This document shows, piece after piece, positions 41,801 through 50,203 of a DNA stretch of 64,000 nucleotides (position 1 is its first letter; every line of letters starts with the position of its first letter). The notes beneath the pieces are model-generated. The model was not told where the DNA came from and did no database searches. It saw only the letters and a list, made by a program, of their open reading frames with translations. The stretch lies in contig NC_047488.1 of assembly GCF_002079055.1 (NCBI RefSeq), positions 62,001 through 126,000 on the forward strand. The letters are read 5' to 3'. The position numbers were made by a program, and so were the translations under genes. The stretch is from Saccharomyces paradoxus (Eukaryota; Ascomycota; Saccharomycetes; Saccharomycetales; Saccharomycetaceae).

Positions 41801-42088
41801 GTCAATGATATGTTCAATTGGAACACCGTGTGTATCCCAACCGAATCTTCTTTCCACATGATGGCCTGTCATGGTAGCGTATCTTGGAACAATATCCTTA
41901 ATAGTGGAAGCAAGGATATGACCATAATGAGGAGTACCAGTGGCAAATGGAGGCCCATCAAAGAAGGAAAACTCCGGCTTGTCTTCTGTTAATTCTAATG
42001 AAGTATGAAAAGCATCTATTTCATCCCAAAGGGCTAGAACTTTTTCTTCTTCCTTTGGAAATGAGAAGTGTGTGTTATTCTCGGACAT
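38870..42088 (-). CDS. ILS1: Cytosolic isoleucyl-tRNA synthetase
   Basis: The 1072-residue class I synthetase charges tRNA(Ile) in the cytosol. The Rossmann-fold motifs are HYGH at residues 54-57 (PPFATGTPHYGH) and KMSKS at 602-606 (DGRKMSKSLKNYPDPS). Between them lies the editing (CP1) domain with TTTPWTLPSNLSL and the GTGIVHNAPAFGEED block. The anticodon-binding region follows (WYIRFNRRRLKG). Codon bias is strong. A Gcn4 site and a Reb1 site lie upstream, fitting amino-acid control. An overlapping plus-strand frame at its 3' end (38859-39155) corresponds to a dubious frame and is not called. Confidence 0.98.
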   Translation of the reverse strand: MSENNTHFSFPKEEEKVLALWDEIDAFHTSLELTEDKPEFSFFDGPPFATGTPHYGHILASTIKDIVPRYATMTGHHVERRFGWDTHGVPIEHIIDKKLGITGKDDVFKYGLENYNNECRSIVMTYASDWRKTIGRLGRWIDFDNDYKTMYPSFMESTWWAFKQLHEKGQVYRGFKVMPYSTGLTTPLSNFEAQQNYKDVNDPAVTIGFNVIGQEKTQLVAWTTTPWTLPSNLSLCVNADFEYVKIYDETRDRYFILLESLIKTLYKKPKNEKYKVVEKIKGSDLVGLKYEPLFPYFAEQFRETAFRVISDDYVTSDSGTGIVHNAPAFGEEDNAACLKRGVISEDSVLPNAIDDLGRFTKDVPDFEGVYVKDADKLIIKYLTNTGNLLLASQIRHSYPFCWRSDTPLLYRSVPAWFVRVKNIVPQMLDSVMKSHWVPNTIKEKRFANWIANARDWNVSRNRYWGTPIPLWVSDDFEEIVCVGSIKELEELTGVHNITDLHRDVIDKLTIPSKQGKGDLKRIEEVFDCWFESGSMPYASQHYPFENTEKFDERVPANFISEGLDQTRGWFYTLSVLGTHLFGSVPYKNVIVSGIVLAADGRKMSKSLKNYPDPSIVLNKYGADALRLYLINSPVLKAESLKFKEEGVKEVVSKVLLPWWNSFKFLDGQIALLKKTSDIDFKFDDSVKSDNVMDRWILASMQSLVQFIHEEMGQYKLYTVVPKLLNFIDELTNWYIRFNRRRLKGENGAEDCLKALNSLFDALFTFVRAMAPFTPFLSENIYLRLKEYIPESVLAQYGKDGRSVHFLSYPVVKKEYFDEAIETAVSRMQSVIDLGRNIREKKTISLKTPLKTLVILHSDESYLKDVEALKNYIIEELNVRDIVITSDEAKYGVEYKAVADWPVLGKKLKKDAKKVKDALPSVTSEEVRKYLETGKLEVAGIELVKGDLNAIRGLPESAVQSGQEARTDQDVLIIMDTNIYSELKSEGLARELVNRIQKLRKKCGLEATDDVLVEYELVKDTIDFEAIVKEHFDMLSKTCRSDIAKYDGSKTDPIGDEEQSINDTIFKLKVFKL

Positions 42089-42185
42089 ATTTCCTTGGTT
42101 CTTTTGAAGCTCTTAGCTAAAGGTAGTAGGAAGTCGAGTTATATCACTTTAGTATAAAGCGCAAAATGATATTTTTCATGTCTAA

Positions 42186-42191
42186 GAGTCA
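42186..42191 (-). promoter_or_regulatory. Gcn4 site upstream of ILS1
   Basis: The minus strand reads GATGACTCT around this core TGACTC, the Gcn4 site, 98 bases upstream of the ILS1 start. General amino acid control of ILS1 is known in S. cerevisiae. Confidence 0.75.
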
Positions 42192-42256
42192 TCATCGTTT
42201 CGAGATTTCTTGCGTGCTGCGAATACAAAAAAAAAATTTTCGTCATCATAGATGGA

Positions 42257-42263
42257 TTACCCG
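42257..42263 (+). promoter_or_regulatory. Reb1 site upstream of ILS1
   Basis: TTACCCG matches the Reb1 core, about 170 bases upstream of ILS1 and just past the SSA3 stop codon region. Confidence 0.6.
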
Positions 42264-42322
42264 CCATCGTATAAAAGGTTAAACACAAATAAATAGTAGC
42301 TAAATAGAATTATGGAAGATAA

Positions 42323-44272
42323 TCAATCAACCTCTTCCACTGTTGGACCAGAATCTTGTCCACCCCCTGCAGCACCTGAGTTGGGCATGGATCCGGGGAA
42401 ACCACCGGGACCGGCCGCTCCAGGACCCGCGTCGGCACCAGCACCGTAAAACTTGGTCATTATTGGATTGGCAATGCCTTCCAACTCCTTTTGTCTATCC
42501 TTATATTCGTCCGTAGAGGCTGCTTGCGAGGCATCTAGCCAGTCAATTGTTTCTTGAGAAACTGTTTCTAACTTCTTTGCATCATCCTCACCCACCTTTT
42601 CTCTGAAACTTGCCTCATTTATGGCATTTTTTAAGGTGAATGCATATGATTCAAGCTGATTCTTGGCCTGAACTCTTTCTGCCTCCCTTTCGTCATCAGC
42701 CCTGTATTTTTCAGCTTCAGAAACCATCCTATCAATGTCATCCTTCGATAGTCTACCCTTATCGTTGGTGATCGTGATCTTGTTACTCTTACCAGTACCC
42801 TTTTCCAAAGCCGACACATTAAGAATACCATTAGCATCGATGTCGAAGGTGACGTCAATTTGGGGCACACCTCTGGGGGCAGGTGGGATGCCGCTTAATT
42901 CAAATTTACCCAACAAGTTATTATCCTTTGTCCTTGTTCTTTCACCTTCGAAGACTTGAATCAAAACACCAGGTTGATTGTCAGCATAGGTTGAAAAAGT
43001 TTCCGATTTCTTTGTTGGAATCGTTGAGTTTCTAGGAATTAACTTGGTCATTATACCGCCTGCAGTTTCAATTCCTAGGGACAATGGTGCAACATCTAAT
43101 AACAACAAATCCTGTGTCTTTGTTGATTGATCACCAGTTAAAATAGCCGCCTGAACTGCCGCGCCATAGGCGACAGCCTCATCTGGGTTGATAGAACGGT
43201 TAGGTTCTTTGCCATTGAAGAAGTCAGAAACTAATTTTTGAATCTTTGGAATTCTGGTAGATCCACCGACTAAAACAATTTCATCAATTTGGGATTTGTC
43301 CAGCTTCGAATCCTTAAGCACTTTTTCGACTGGGTCCAATGTAGATCTGAACAAATCAGCACATAGTTCTTCAAATCTTGCCCTTGTTAATGAAGTATAG
43401 AAATCCATACCTTCAAACAATGAATCAATCTCGATAGAGGTTTGAGACGAGGAAGAAAGTGCTCTCTTGGCTCTTTCTGCCGCAGTTCTCAATCTTCTTA
43501 ATGACCTTTGATTATTGGAAATGTCCTTTTTCGTTTTCCTTTTAAATTCAGTGGCTAAATGATTCACCAACCTATTATCAAAATCTTCACCACCTAAATG
43601 AGTATCGCCTGCAGTGGCTTTAACCTCAAAGACGCCCTCATCGATTGATAGTAAAGAGACATCAAAAGTACCACCACCTAAATCAAAAATCAGAACGTTA
43701 TGCTCAGCCCTCCCTTTCTTATCCAGGCCGTAAGCAATTGCTGCTGCAGTGGGCTCATTAATAATACGCAAAACGTTCATACCCGCAATGGTTCCAGCGT
43801 CCTTAGTGGCTTGTCTTTGAGAATCGTTGAAATATGCAGGAACAGTTACGACAGCATCATTGACTGTAGTTCCCAAGTAGTTTTCAGCAGTTTCCTTCAT
43901 CTTGATCAAGACCATAGAAGAAATTTCTTCAGGCGTAAATGTCTTCGTTTCACCCTTATATTCTACTTGCACTACAGGTTTACCATCCCTGGATATAACT
44001 TTAAAAGGGAAGTGCTTGGCATCAGTTGTTACTTCAGGATCATTAAACTTACGACCAATCAACCGCTTTGCGTCAAAAACCGTATTATGAGGATTGATAG
44101 CAGCTTGATTTTTAGCGGCGTCACCAATTAATCTCTCAGTGTCTGTGAATGCCACGTATGATGGTGTGGTCCTATTACCTTGGTCATTTGCAATGATCTC
44201 TACCCTGTCATTAGCAAAATGAGCAACACACGAATAAGTTGTTCCCAAGTCAATACCGACAGCTCTAGACAT
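42323..44272 (-). CDS. SSA3: Cytosolic Hsp70 chaperone Ssa3
   Basis: The 649-residue protein is a cytosolic Hsp70. It starts [19 protein letters not shown], has the ATPase signatures [12 protein letters not shown] and [12 protein letters not shown], a substrate-binding domain, a Gly/Pro/Ala-rich tail, and the terminal EEVD that binds TPR co-chaperones. Among the four SSA genes I assign SSA3 from its position between ILS1 and AAR2 and its stress-type promoter. The promoter is squeezed into 275 bases and holds a step-type heat-shock element and three post-diauxic elements, so expression should rise on heat shock and as glucose runs out. Confidence 0.96.
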   Translation of the reverse strand: MSRAVGIDLGTTYSCVAHFANDRVEIIANDQGNRTTPSYVAFTDTERLIGDAAKNQAAINPHNTVFDAKRLIGRKFNDPEVTTDAKHFPFKVISRDGKPVVQVEYKGETKTFTPEEISSMVLIKMKETAENYLGTTVNDAVVTVPAYFNDSQRQATKDAGTIAGMNVLRIINEPTAAAIAYGLDKKGRAEHNVLIFDLGGGTFDVSLLSIDEGVFEVKATAGDTHLGGEDFDNRLVNHLATEFKRKTKKDISNNQRSLRRLRTAAERAKRALSSSSQTSIEIDSLFEGMDFYTSLTRARFEELCADLFRSTLDPVEKVLKDSKLDKSQIDEIVLVGGSTRIPKIQKLVSDFFNGKEPNRSINPDEAVAYGAAVQAAILTGDQSTKTQDLLLLDVAPLSLGIETAGGIMTKLIPRNSTIPTKKSETFSTYADNQPGVLIQVFEGERTRTKDNNLLGKFELSGIPPAPRGVPQIDVTFDIDANGILNVSALEKGTGKSNKITITNDKGRLSKDDIDRMVSEAEKYRADDEREAERVQAKNQLESYAFTLKNAINEASFREKVGEDDAKKLETVSQETIDWLDASQAASTDEYKDRQKELEGIANPIMTKFYGAGADAGPGAAGPGGFPGSMPNSGAAGGGQDSGPTVEEVD

Positions 44273-44400
44273 TTTTCTTTATACCGTTGGGTGCCTATAT
44301 TACTCGATCAATGACAACCATCGGCGAACAAAAACATTCAACCCACCAATTGCAGTGCCTTAAATACCCTGCCGTTTGCTTCTAATTGTACAATACAACA

Positions 44401-44410
44401 CATCCCTTAA
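44401..44410 (-). promoter_or_regulatory. PDS-like element upstream of SSA3 (proximal)
   Basis: The minus strand reads TTAAGGGATG, close to the post-diauxic-shift element T(T/A)AGGGAT, about 130 bases upstream of SSA3. Confidence 0.6.
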
Positions 44411-44436
44411 CCATCTTCTGGTCACCCTTGTGGCTG

Positions 44437-44461
44437 CTTCTATAATATTCTATAACTTTCC
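44437..44461 (-). promoter_or_regulatory. Step-type heat-shock element of SSA3
   Basis: On the minus strand three GAA units occur at exact 10-base spacing (complements of 44438-44440, 44448-44450 and 44458-44460). This is the step-type arrangement bound by Hsf1. Confidence 0.75.
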
Positions 44462-44467
44462 ACAGCG

Positions 44468-44475
44468 ATCCCTAA
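44468..44475 (-). promoter_or_regulatory. PDS element TTAGGGAT of SSA3
   Basis: The minus strand reads TTAGGGAT, an exact post-diauxic-shift element (Gis1/Msn2/4 type), seven bases from the heat-shock element. The pairing matches the known SSA3 activation region. A further TTAAGGGAGC lies at 44482-44491. Confidence 0.75.
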
Positions 44476-44547
44476 TTAAGGGCTCCCTTAACCTCCACAG
44501 GCATCAAGCCATATACATTCAATGATAGCGCCGCACGATGATTGCTA

Positions 44548-45615
44548 TCACCTTTGGTAATAGATACCGCCAGCAATAGTAGGTTTATACTCATCTTCTT
44601 CCTCATCCTCTTCATCGTCACTGAGATCATGAACAATAGAGTCATCTTCATTGTCTTCACCAAGTAATTCTGGATATTTGTCCTCCATTATCGTTTTTGT
44701 GTTGGGCACGGAGTTTTTCTGAAATGAAGAATACAGACAAGTACTCCAAACTTGTTCATTCAACAAGATGTCTGAATACTGCTCAGGTAAGATTTTTATC
44801 TGAAAATATAAGATTTCGTCTAATTTACCGAGCATATGTTTAGGCACCGAAGCGCTTGAACATATGAGTTCAATCATCGCGTGCCATTGCAAACTCGACC
44901 CGTAGTTACCGAAGAACATGGCATTTAAGAACGCAAACTGTAGTTCTCCAAAATAGTTATTACTTGAATGTTGAAAAATTCTTTCTAGTATTACAGTGTT
45001 CAAGTAGTAGGACTTGTCTAAAAAGTCCTCCATTTCATGACCAGATCTTATAGCTTCTCTTGATTTGAAGTTTATTATGGTATAGTTTAAGCAATGCGCA
45101 GGATCATCTTCATTCCCGCTTTCCATTTTGGAACCGGCTTTTTGCAAGCTGTATTTTAGTAGTTCATTTTCTTGTACTGTGGTCATCGAAGAATCCACGT
45201 AAGAGAACCCGTTTTCATCTTGCCTTACTACCTTTCGGATTTTATCCATTTGAACAAACTCAACAAGATTGTGCCACATATCATCTTCGTCAATTTTAGG
45301 ATACGAAATCATCATCTGCCGTCCCATTAAGTCATGAACGATATTCTCGAATTTTGCATCATTCGGTTCTTCCATCATTTCGTAAAGACCACCTTCGTGA
45401 TTGTATTGGATGTAATAGTTTCCCATTGTAGAGTCAAACCAGTAGCCATACCTCAAACTAGAATTATCTGCATGCTGAAAATGGACTACATGGACGTGTC
45501 CGATGGGGATATCCTTGATCCCGTGAAAGGGCTGATTCTCCTTAACATTAAATGAATACTGATCAATTCCTATAGTTACCTCAATCGGAACAGATGTAAA
45601 TGGTATACTGTTCAT
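44548..45615 (-). CDS. AAR2: U5 snRNP assembly factor Aar2
   Basis: The 355-residue protein binds Prp8 in the cytoplasmic U5 snRNP precursor and blocks premature Brr2 binding; it was first found through MATa1 splicing. The N-terminal beta-rich domain (FTSVPIEVTIGIDQYSFNVKE, HVVHFQHADNSSLRYGYWFD) and the helical C-terminal domain (FGELQFAFLNAMFFGNYGSSLQWH) fit the Aar2 family. The C-terminus is acidic (DLSDDEEDEEEDEYKP). A short acidic/phosphorylatable linker with Ser253-like control is known in the family; I did not map it here. The gene's 3' end abuts the SSA3 promoter. Confidence 0.96.
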   Translation of the reverse strand: MNSIPFTSVPIEVTIGIDQYSFNVKENQPFHGIKDIPIGHVHVVHFQHADNSSLRYGYWFDSTMGNYYIQYNHEGGLYEMMEEPNDAKFENIVHDLMGRQMMISYPKIDEDDMWHNLVEFVQMDKIRKVVRQDENGFSYVDSSMTTVQENELLKYSLQKAGSKMESGNEDDPAHCLNYTIINFKSREAIRSGHEMEDFLDKSYYLNTVILERIFQHSSNNYFGELQFAFLNAMFFGNYGSSLQWHAMIELICSSASVPKHMLGKLDEILYFQIKILPEQYSDILLNEQVWSTCLYSSFQKNSVPNTKTIMEDKYPELLGEDNEDDSIVHDLSDDEEDEEEDEYKPTIAGGIYYQR

Positions 45616-45995
45616 TGCAAGCCTCCGATATTTTGTTTTACACTCGCATTTCCCAACGATAAGGTGGATCTCAGGTGACGATCCCTCATTAAGCCCTAAA
45701 CCTTCGAAATATTTGTGTTCGTGTGTCGCGATTTTTTTCCGCTTTCAATATGTGTCGTTTCTTCATTTCTTGGTTCTTATAAAAGGGCACCGCAAACACC
45801 TCCTAGTACTTCCTTTTTCCTTTTTTACCCTTCATTGTTTTGGTCTATTACAAGTTTGCCATTGTAAACTCTAAAGAAAACATGCAAGCACAAATGCACT
45901 CGTGAAAAACATAGATAGGTGTGGTCATCTAACTATTTTTTTTTCAAAGTAGCTAAACGGTGCTTTTACTCGTAGAAAAACTCTTGTTTCAATTT
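45616..45995. other. Intergenic: AAR2 promoter up to snR56
   Basis: These 380 bases carry the AAR2 promoter on the left and presumably the snR56 promoter on the right. T-rich runs are present; no further gene is seen. Confidence 0.55.
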
Positions 45996-46083
45996 AATAT
46001 GATGAAAAAATATATTAACACAGACCTGTACTGAACTTTTCGAAGTTTTGCAGATAACAATATTGCTTTTTTTCTCTGACTAC
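45996..46083 (+). ncRNA. SNR56: C/D-box snoRNA snR56
   Basis: C box ATGATGA is at 45999-46005, D' box CTGA at 46031-46034 and D box CTGA at 46076-46079. The guide just before D' (CACAGACCTGT) is complementary to ACAGGTCTGTG of 18S rRNA; the fifth base before D' pairs with the first G of AGG, the site known as Gm1428 in S. cerevisiae. This matches snR56 in boxes, guide and position beside RPS8A. The outer ends are approximate. Confidence 0.92.
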
Positions 46084-46299
46084 TTACCTAATTCTTGTTT
46101 TTACAAATCTTTTAGTTTAAAATTCCTACCCCATATCAAATAAAAATTCTAGAGTGTAGGGTACGTGTCTTCCAGTATCGCTTGTGAAAAAGGTGGTAAA
46201 TGATATGATAATTAAACACACATAATAATAGCATATATGATATATAAGACTATATGAAGAGATGAGAAGAGAAAAACATTCATAGTATTTTCATTTCAT

Positions 46300-46902
46300 C
46301 TATTTCTTAGCAGTCAATCTTCTTAGGTAGAAAGCTAATTCTTCACCTTCCAAGATGTAACCATCACATCTACCGGATTGACCTGGTCTGGAAGAGATAC
46401 AAGCGTATAATCTACCGGCGCTGAATTGAGATTCAACAGAAGACTCGATCTTGGCAGAAGCAGCTCTAGCAGCCCACTTTCTTTCAGCGTTCTTGCTCTT
46501 GGCAATAGTTTCTTCTTCCTTGGCGTTCTTCTTCTTACCCAAGGTTTGACCGTAATGAGCTTCGAACCATTGTCTGAATGGAGTAGCATCAATTTGGACA
46601 ATGGCAGCCTTGGTCAAAGTGTTAGTTCTAACCAATTCATTGTTGGATGGATGGTAAACAACACCAGCAATTCTGGTCTTCTTGGAAATACCTTCAGAAG
46701 CCCAAGAAAAGTTACCGGTCTCAATTCTTAGAGCTCTGTATTTCTTGTTACCACCTCTAGTTCTGACAGAGTGGATTCTCTTAGCACCGATCTTGGTGTT
46801 GGCTGGTTGACGGCCTAATTCGAACTTTCTCTTCTTTCTGAATTGAGCACGCTTGGCACCGGTAGCGGATCTTTTGTGACGAGAATCACGAGAAATACCC
46901 AT
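46300..46902 (-). CDS. RPS8A: Ribosomal protein eS8
   Basis: The 200-residue basic protein is small-subunit ribosomal protein eS8. It begins [20 protein letters not shown] and contains [17 protein letters not shown] and the C-terminal [20 protein letters not shown] typical of the family. Codon bias is extreme. The coding sequence is uninterrupted, but consensus splice signals lie immediately upstream of the ATG, suggesting a spliced leader. It is divergent from KTI11 and follows snR56. A paralogue (RPS8B) exists elsewhere in Saccharomyces. Confidence 0.98.
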   Translation of the reverse strand: MGISRDSRHKRSATGAKRAQFRKKRKFELGRQPANTKIGAKRIHSVRTRGGNKKYRALRIETGNFSWASEGISKKTRIAGVVYHPSNNELVRTNTLTKAAIVQIDATPFRQWFEAHYGQTLGKKKNAKEEETIAKSKNAERKWAARAASAKIESSVESQFSAGRLYACISSRPGQSGRCDGYILEGEELAFYLRRLTAKK

Positions 46903-46909
46903 TTTGTAA

Positions 46910-47217
46910 CTGTAACAAAAATATCAATGACGCTAGTTAGTAAATAAAGAACATTTAAAAGTGGTGGAATTTTTTTTCTTATCTTGAAATATGCTTTGCA
47001 TTATCTTCATCTGGTTTTGTGAAAATTTCCATGCGTTTTCAAAAGATTCTTAGTTTGAGTATATACGGCTTCAGTTTAGCGTTCTGTTTCTGTGTCAATA
47101 TACATCGTCCTTTCTAGTCGAGTTCACTTTTCTCTATTATCGGTTCCATTCAAAGAAAGAACCTGCAGCATTCAAAATGATAAGTAGTTCCATTGCACAT
47201 ATGACTATAGCACATAC
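46910..47217 (-). other. RPS8A: Probable 5'-UTR intron of RPS8A
   Basis: On the minus strand a consensus donor GTATGT (complement of 47212-47217) follows an A-rich, ATG-free leader (ACACACCAGGACAAAAA). A perfect TACTAAC (complement of 46936-46942) and a CAG acceptor (complement of 46910-46912) end seven bases before the ATG. The 308-base length fits ribosomal-protein introns. The signals are direct; splicing is inferred and I do not recall an annotated intron here. Confidence 0.6.
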
Positions 47218-47754
47218 TTTTTGTCCTGGTGTGTTTATAACGTCTTCTTGTGAGTACTAGAAAGCAAACCGTAAGTGGAATTTCATATAACTTAAAGATA
47301 CGCCTGCAAATAACGTATATGAAGCAGTTCCATCCCGTAACACCATGAACACTGCGTAAGAGAAAGCGCTCAAGCTTTCCCAGCAATGTCCAGTGTATCA
47401 GACTGAGTGGGGAGGAGAGAAACTGGGCTGGGTATGGCATTGGTGAGGCCGGCCTGCTTACAGCTCAGTGACCTTTCGAGCACTTCCGGCGAGAAAATTA
47501 ATGAAACAGGACTCTCCAAGCGGTATTTCAGAAGATTACGAAATGAAAAATTTGCAAAAGTGCTAGGGTGTTCGCAGAGGGTGTGTGGATGTAAAAGTCA
47601 CCAGAAATTTCCAGCAGATAGAAAAAGAAATGGACGGAGACAAATCCGAAAAGGGACATATATCATCACTATAAGTAGGTTCTCATCGCTATTTGGCAAA
47701 GAGACACTTAACAGGACTGTAAGCACATCACCATATTGTACATTATTAACTGAA
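47218..47754. promoter_or_regulatory. Divergent promoter of RPS8A and KTI11
   Basis: This 537-base interval lies between the probable RPS8A leader and the KTI11 start. A plus-strand frame in phase with KTI11 is open from 47407 (see findings). I did not find a clean Rap1 or Abf1 site, although one is expected for RPS8A. Confidence 0.5.
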
Positions 47755-48003
47755 ATGTCAACGTATGACGAAATCGAAATCGAAGATATGACGTTTGAGC
47801 CTGAAAACCAAATGTTCACATATCCTTGTCCCTGTGGTGATAGGTTCCAAATATACCTGGATGATATGTTTGAGGGCGAAAAAGTTGCAGTTTGTCCCAG
47901 CTGCTCGCTGATGATTGATGTTGTTTTTGAGAAAGAGGATTTGACTGAGTACTACGAGGAAGCGGGCATACAGCCTCCTGAGCCCATCGCTGTTGCTGCC
48001 TAA
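47755..48003 (+). CDS. KTI11: Diphthamide/Elongator zinc protein Kti11 (Dph3)
   Basis: The 82-residue CSL-type zinc-ribbon protein acts as electron donor in diphthamide synthesis on eEF2 and supports the Elongator complex in tRNA wobble-uridine modification. The four zinc-binding cysteines appear as CPC near residues 25-27 (TYPCPCGDRF) and CPSC near 47-50 (VAVCPSCSLMIDV). The family start STYDEIEIEDM fixes the ATG at 47755. The same frame is open far upstream, but the family protein is about 80 residues, so I keep the short form. Confidence 0.96.
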   Translation: MSTYDEIEIEDMTFEPENQMFTYPCPCGDRFQIYLDDMFEGEKVAVCPSCSLMIDVVFEKEDLTEYYEEAGIQPPEPIAVAA

Positions 48004-48531
48004 AGATGATAGGTTAGGTCGACAAGACAAATGGAAATAAATGACAGAGGTATATGACTTTAGTAACGCAAGCAGAGATGAAGGTTTGCTTCTCCGCAGC
48101 GCTCCGGTAGAAACTACTAATCAGAAAACCAAGAGGAATAATGGAACAATTTTTGCTTAGGTCTGCAGACTGGGTTCTTTTGCTGCATATAAGGATACTA
48201 GGTAAGTGTGTGTAATTAGTTTTTTGTACATGACGTATAGGTTAAAATGACTTATACACATCACATCATGTTGTTGCATCTCTTTTCTTTTTCTTCTATG
48301 CTTATGTTTAATAAAATCTCATCTCAAATGGCTGTGACAAATTTCACCGGAAAGGCGAGGGATTTTTCTGTTGACATTATCAAATTAGCTTTTTGTCAAA
48401 TAATGAAAAACTTAAGGAAGTATATAAAAGTAGAGTTTATAATCAGAGGTGGGCTGAGGCAATTTTCACCTTGTTGAGTGTCACGGAAGCTACAGATACG
48501 AAATTGCATACCAAGAGGCAAAGGTCGAAAA
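48004..48531. promoter_or_regulatory. KTI11-AST1 intergenic region
   Basis: The 528 bases between KTI11 and AST1 contain the AST1 promoter. A TATA-like sequence (TATATAAAA) lies at about 48420-48428. A small open frame at 48247-48477 lacks family features and is probably chance. Confidence 0.5.
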
Positions 48532-49821
48532 ATGGCTAAAGATATTTTGAAGAATCAGGACCCTAAACTGCAAGCGATGATCGTCGAGCACTCAGCGCCT
48601 GCTCCCAAGGAGATACCTATAGACGAGCCTGTTCTAAAAAGAGTCGCTAGGCCTTTAAGGCATGTCAAGTTTATTCCAATCAAATCGTTGGTATTCCATA
48701 CTAAGACAGGGCCTATGGAGTTCTCATATGAAAAGAAGATCAAGACGCCTATTCCTAAAAACAAAATTGTAGTTCGAGTAAGCAATGTGGGCTTGAACCC
48801 TGTAGATATGAAAATCAGGAACGGTTACACATCTTCAATTTACGGCGAAATCGGTTTGGGAAGAGAATATAGTGGTGTCGTCACTGAGGTAGGTGACAAT
48901 CTAAACTATGCCTGGCACGTGGGCGATGAAGTATATGGTATATACTATCATCCTCATTTAGCCGTCGGCTGTTTGCAAAGTTCAATCTTAGTAGATCCGA
49001 AGGTGGACCCAATCCTCTTAAGACCAGAATCTGTTTGTGCCGAAGAAGCGGCAGGTTCATTATTCTGCCTGGCCACCGGTTATAACATTCTGAATAAACT
49101 GTTCAGGAACAAGTATTTGAAGCAAGATTCGAATGTTTTGATCAATGGTGGGACTTCATCGGTGGGAATGTTTGTCATACAGTTATTGAAGCGTCATTAC
49201 AAATTACAGAAAAAGCTAGTTATTGTAACGTCTGCAAATGGACCCCAAGTTTTACAGAAGAAATTCCCTGACCTGGCTGACGAAATGATTTTCATCGATT
49301 ACTTGACGTGTAGGGGTAAATCTAGTAAACCTTTAAGGAAAATGCTTGAAGAAAAGAGGATTTCCCAGTTTGATCCAGTAGAGGATAAGGAAACCATACT
49401 TAGCTATAATGAAGGGAAATTCGATGTTGTACTTGATTTTGTCGGTGGCTACGACATTTTAAGTCACTCTAGTTCATTGATTCATGGTGGTGGTGCGTAC
49501 GTAACCACTGTAGGCGATTATGTTGCCAATTATAAAGAAGACATTTTCGATTCATGGGATAACCCAAGTGCCAATGCAAGAAAAATGTTCGGGTCTATTA
49601 TCTGGTCATATAACTATACACATTACTATTTTGATCCGAATGCAAAAACGTCTTCCGCCAACAATGATTGGATTGAACAATGCGGCGACTTTTTGAAGAA
49701 TGGTACTGTAAAATGTGTTATCGATAAAGTTTTTAACTGGAAAGACCATAAAGAAGCATTTTCTTATATGGCTACTCAACGTGCACAAGGAAAGATAATC
49801 ATGAACGTCGAAAAATTCTAG
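48532..49821 (+). CDS. AST1: Ast1, MDR-family protein in Pma1 targeting
   Basis: The 429-residue protein belongs to the zinc-independent MDR/quinone-oxidoreductase superfamily. It has the N-terminal GroES-like part (VVRVSNVGLNPVDMKIRNGY, GLGREYSGVV) and a Rossmann part with NVLINGGTSSVGMFVIQLL. In yeast Ast1 associates with lipid rafts and helps deliver the plasma-membrane ATPase Pma1; enzymatic activity is not established. The ATG at 48532 is the first in its frame. A paralogue AST2 exists elsewhere. Confidence 0.95.
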   Translation: MAKDILKNQDPKLQAMIVEHSAPAPKEIPIDEPVLKRVARPLRHVKFIPIKSLVFHTKTGPMEFSYEKKIKTPIPKNKIVVRVSNVGLNPVDMKIRNGYTSSIYGEIGLGREYSGVVTEVGDNLNYAWHVGDEVYGIYYHPHLAVGCLQSSILVDPKVDPILLRPESVCAEEAAGSLFCLATGYNILNKLFRNKYLKQDSNVLINGGTSSVGMFVIQLLKRHYKLQKKLVIVTSANGPQVLQKKFPDLADEMIFIDYLTCRGKSSKPLRKMLEEKRISQFDPVEDKETILSYNEGKFDVVLDFVGGYDILSHSSSLIHGGGAYVTTVGDYVANYKEDIFDSWDNPSANARKMFGSIIWSYNYTHYYFDPNAKTSSANNDWIEQCGDFLKNGTVKCVIDKVFNWKDHKEAFSYMATQRAQGKIIMNVEKF

Positions 49822-50203
49822 ATACCCTCAGTACATTGAAAATATGTTTTAATTTTAAATTCAATAAACTTCATGATTTAATGCTTAATATTTCCCCCTC
49901 TTCTGAGATTTTCTGTACGTAAATAATCACTTATTTTAATATTTAATCAAGTATTGTAACTGATTTAAGAGGATGGGTCTCGCTCTTTAGTCAAGCACGT
50001 GCCGATGGTATCAATTGGATTTGTTAGCAAATCAGCCTTGCTGCTCGATTCTTCGCTTTTTTTTTTTTACTTCTCGGTCATTGAAAAATCCTGACGAAAA
50101 TATTTCAAGGCCCTATATGGTCATCGACTTTCGAGTATGTAGCAAAACTATATAATGTACACAGATTATTATCTTTAATTTCCATTAAGGTTCTCCGGCA
50201 AAA
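49822..50203. promoter_or_regulatory. AST1-PRS4 intergenic region
   Basis: The 382-base interval carries the PRS4 promoter with an E-box at 49996-50001 and a T run near 50059-50068. No gene is seen. Confidence 0.55.
49996..50001 (+). promoter_or_regulatory. CACGTG E-box upstream of PRS4
   Basis: The palindrome GCACGTGC is the Cbf1/Pho4-type E-box, about 205 bases upstream of the PRS4 start. Which factor binds cannot be told from sequence. Confidence 0.6.
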
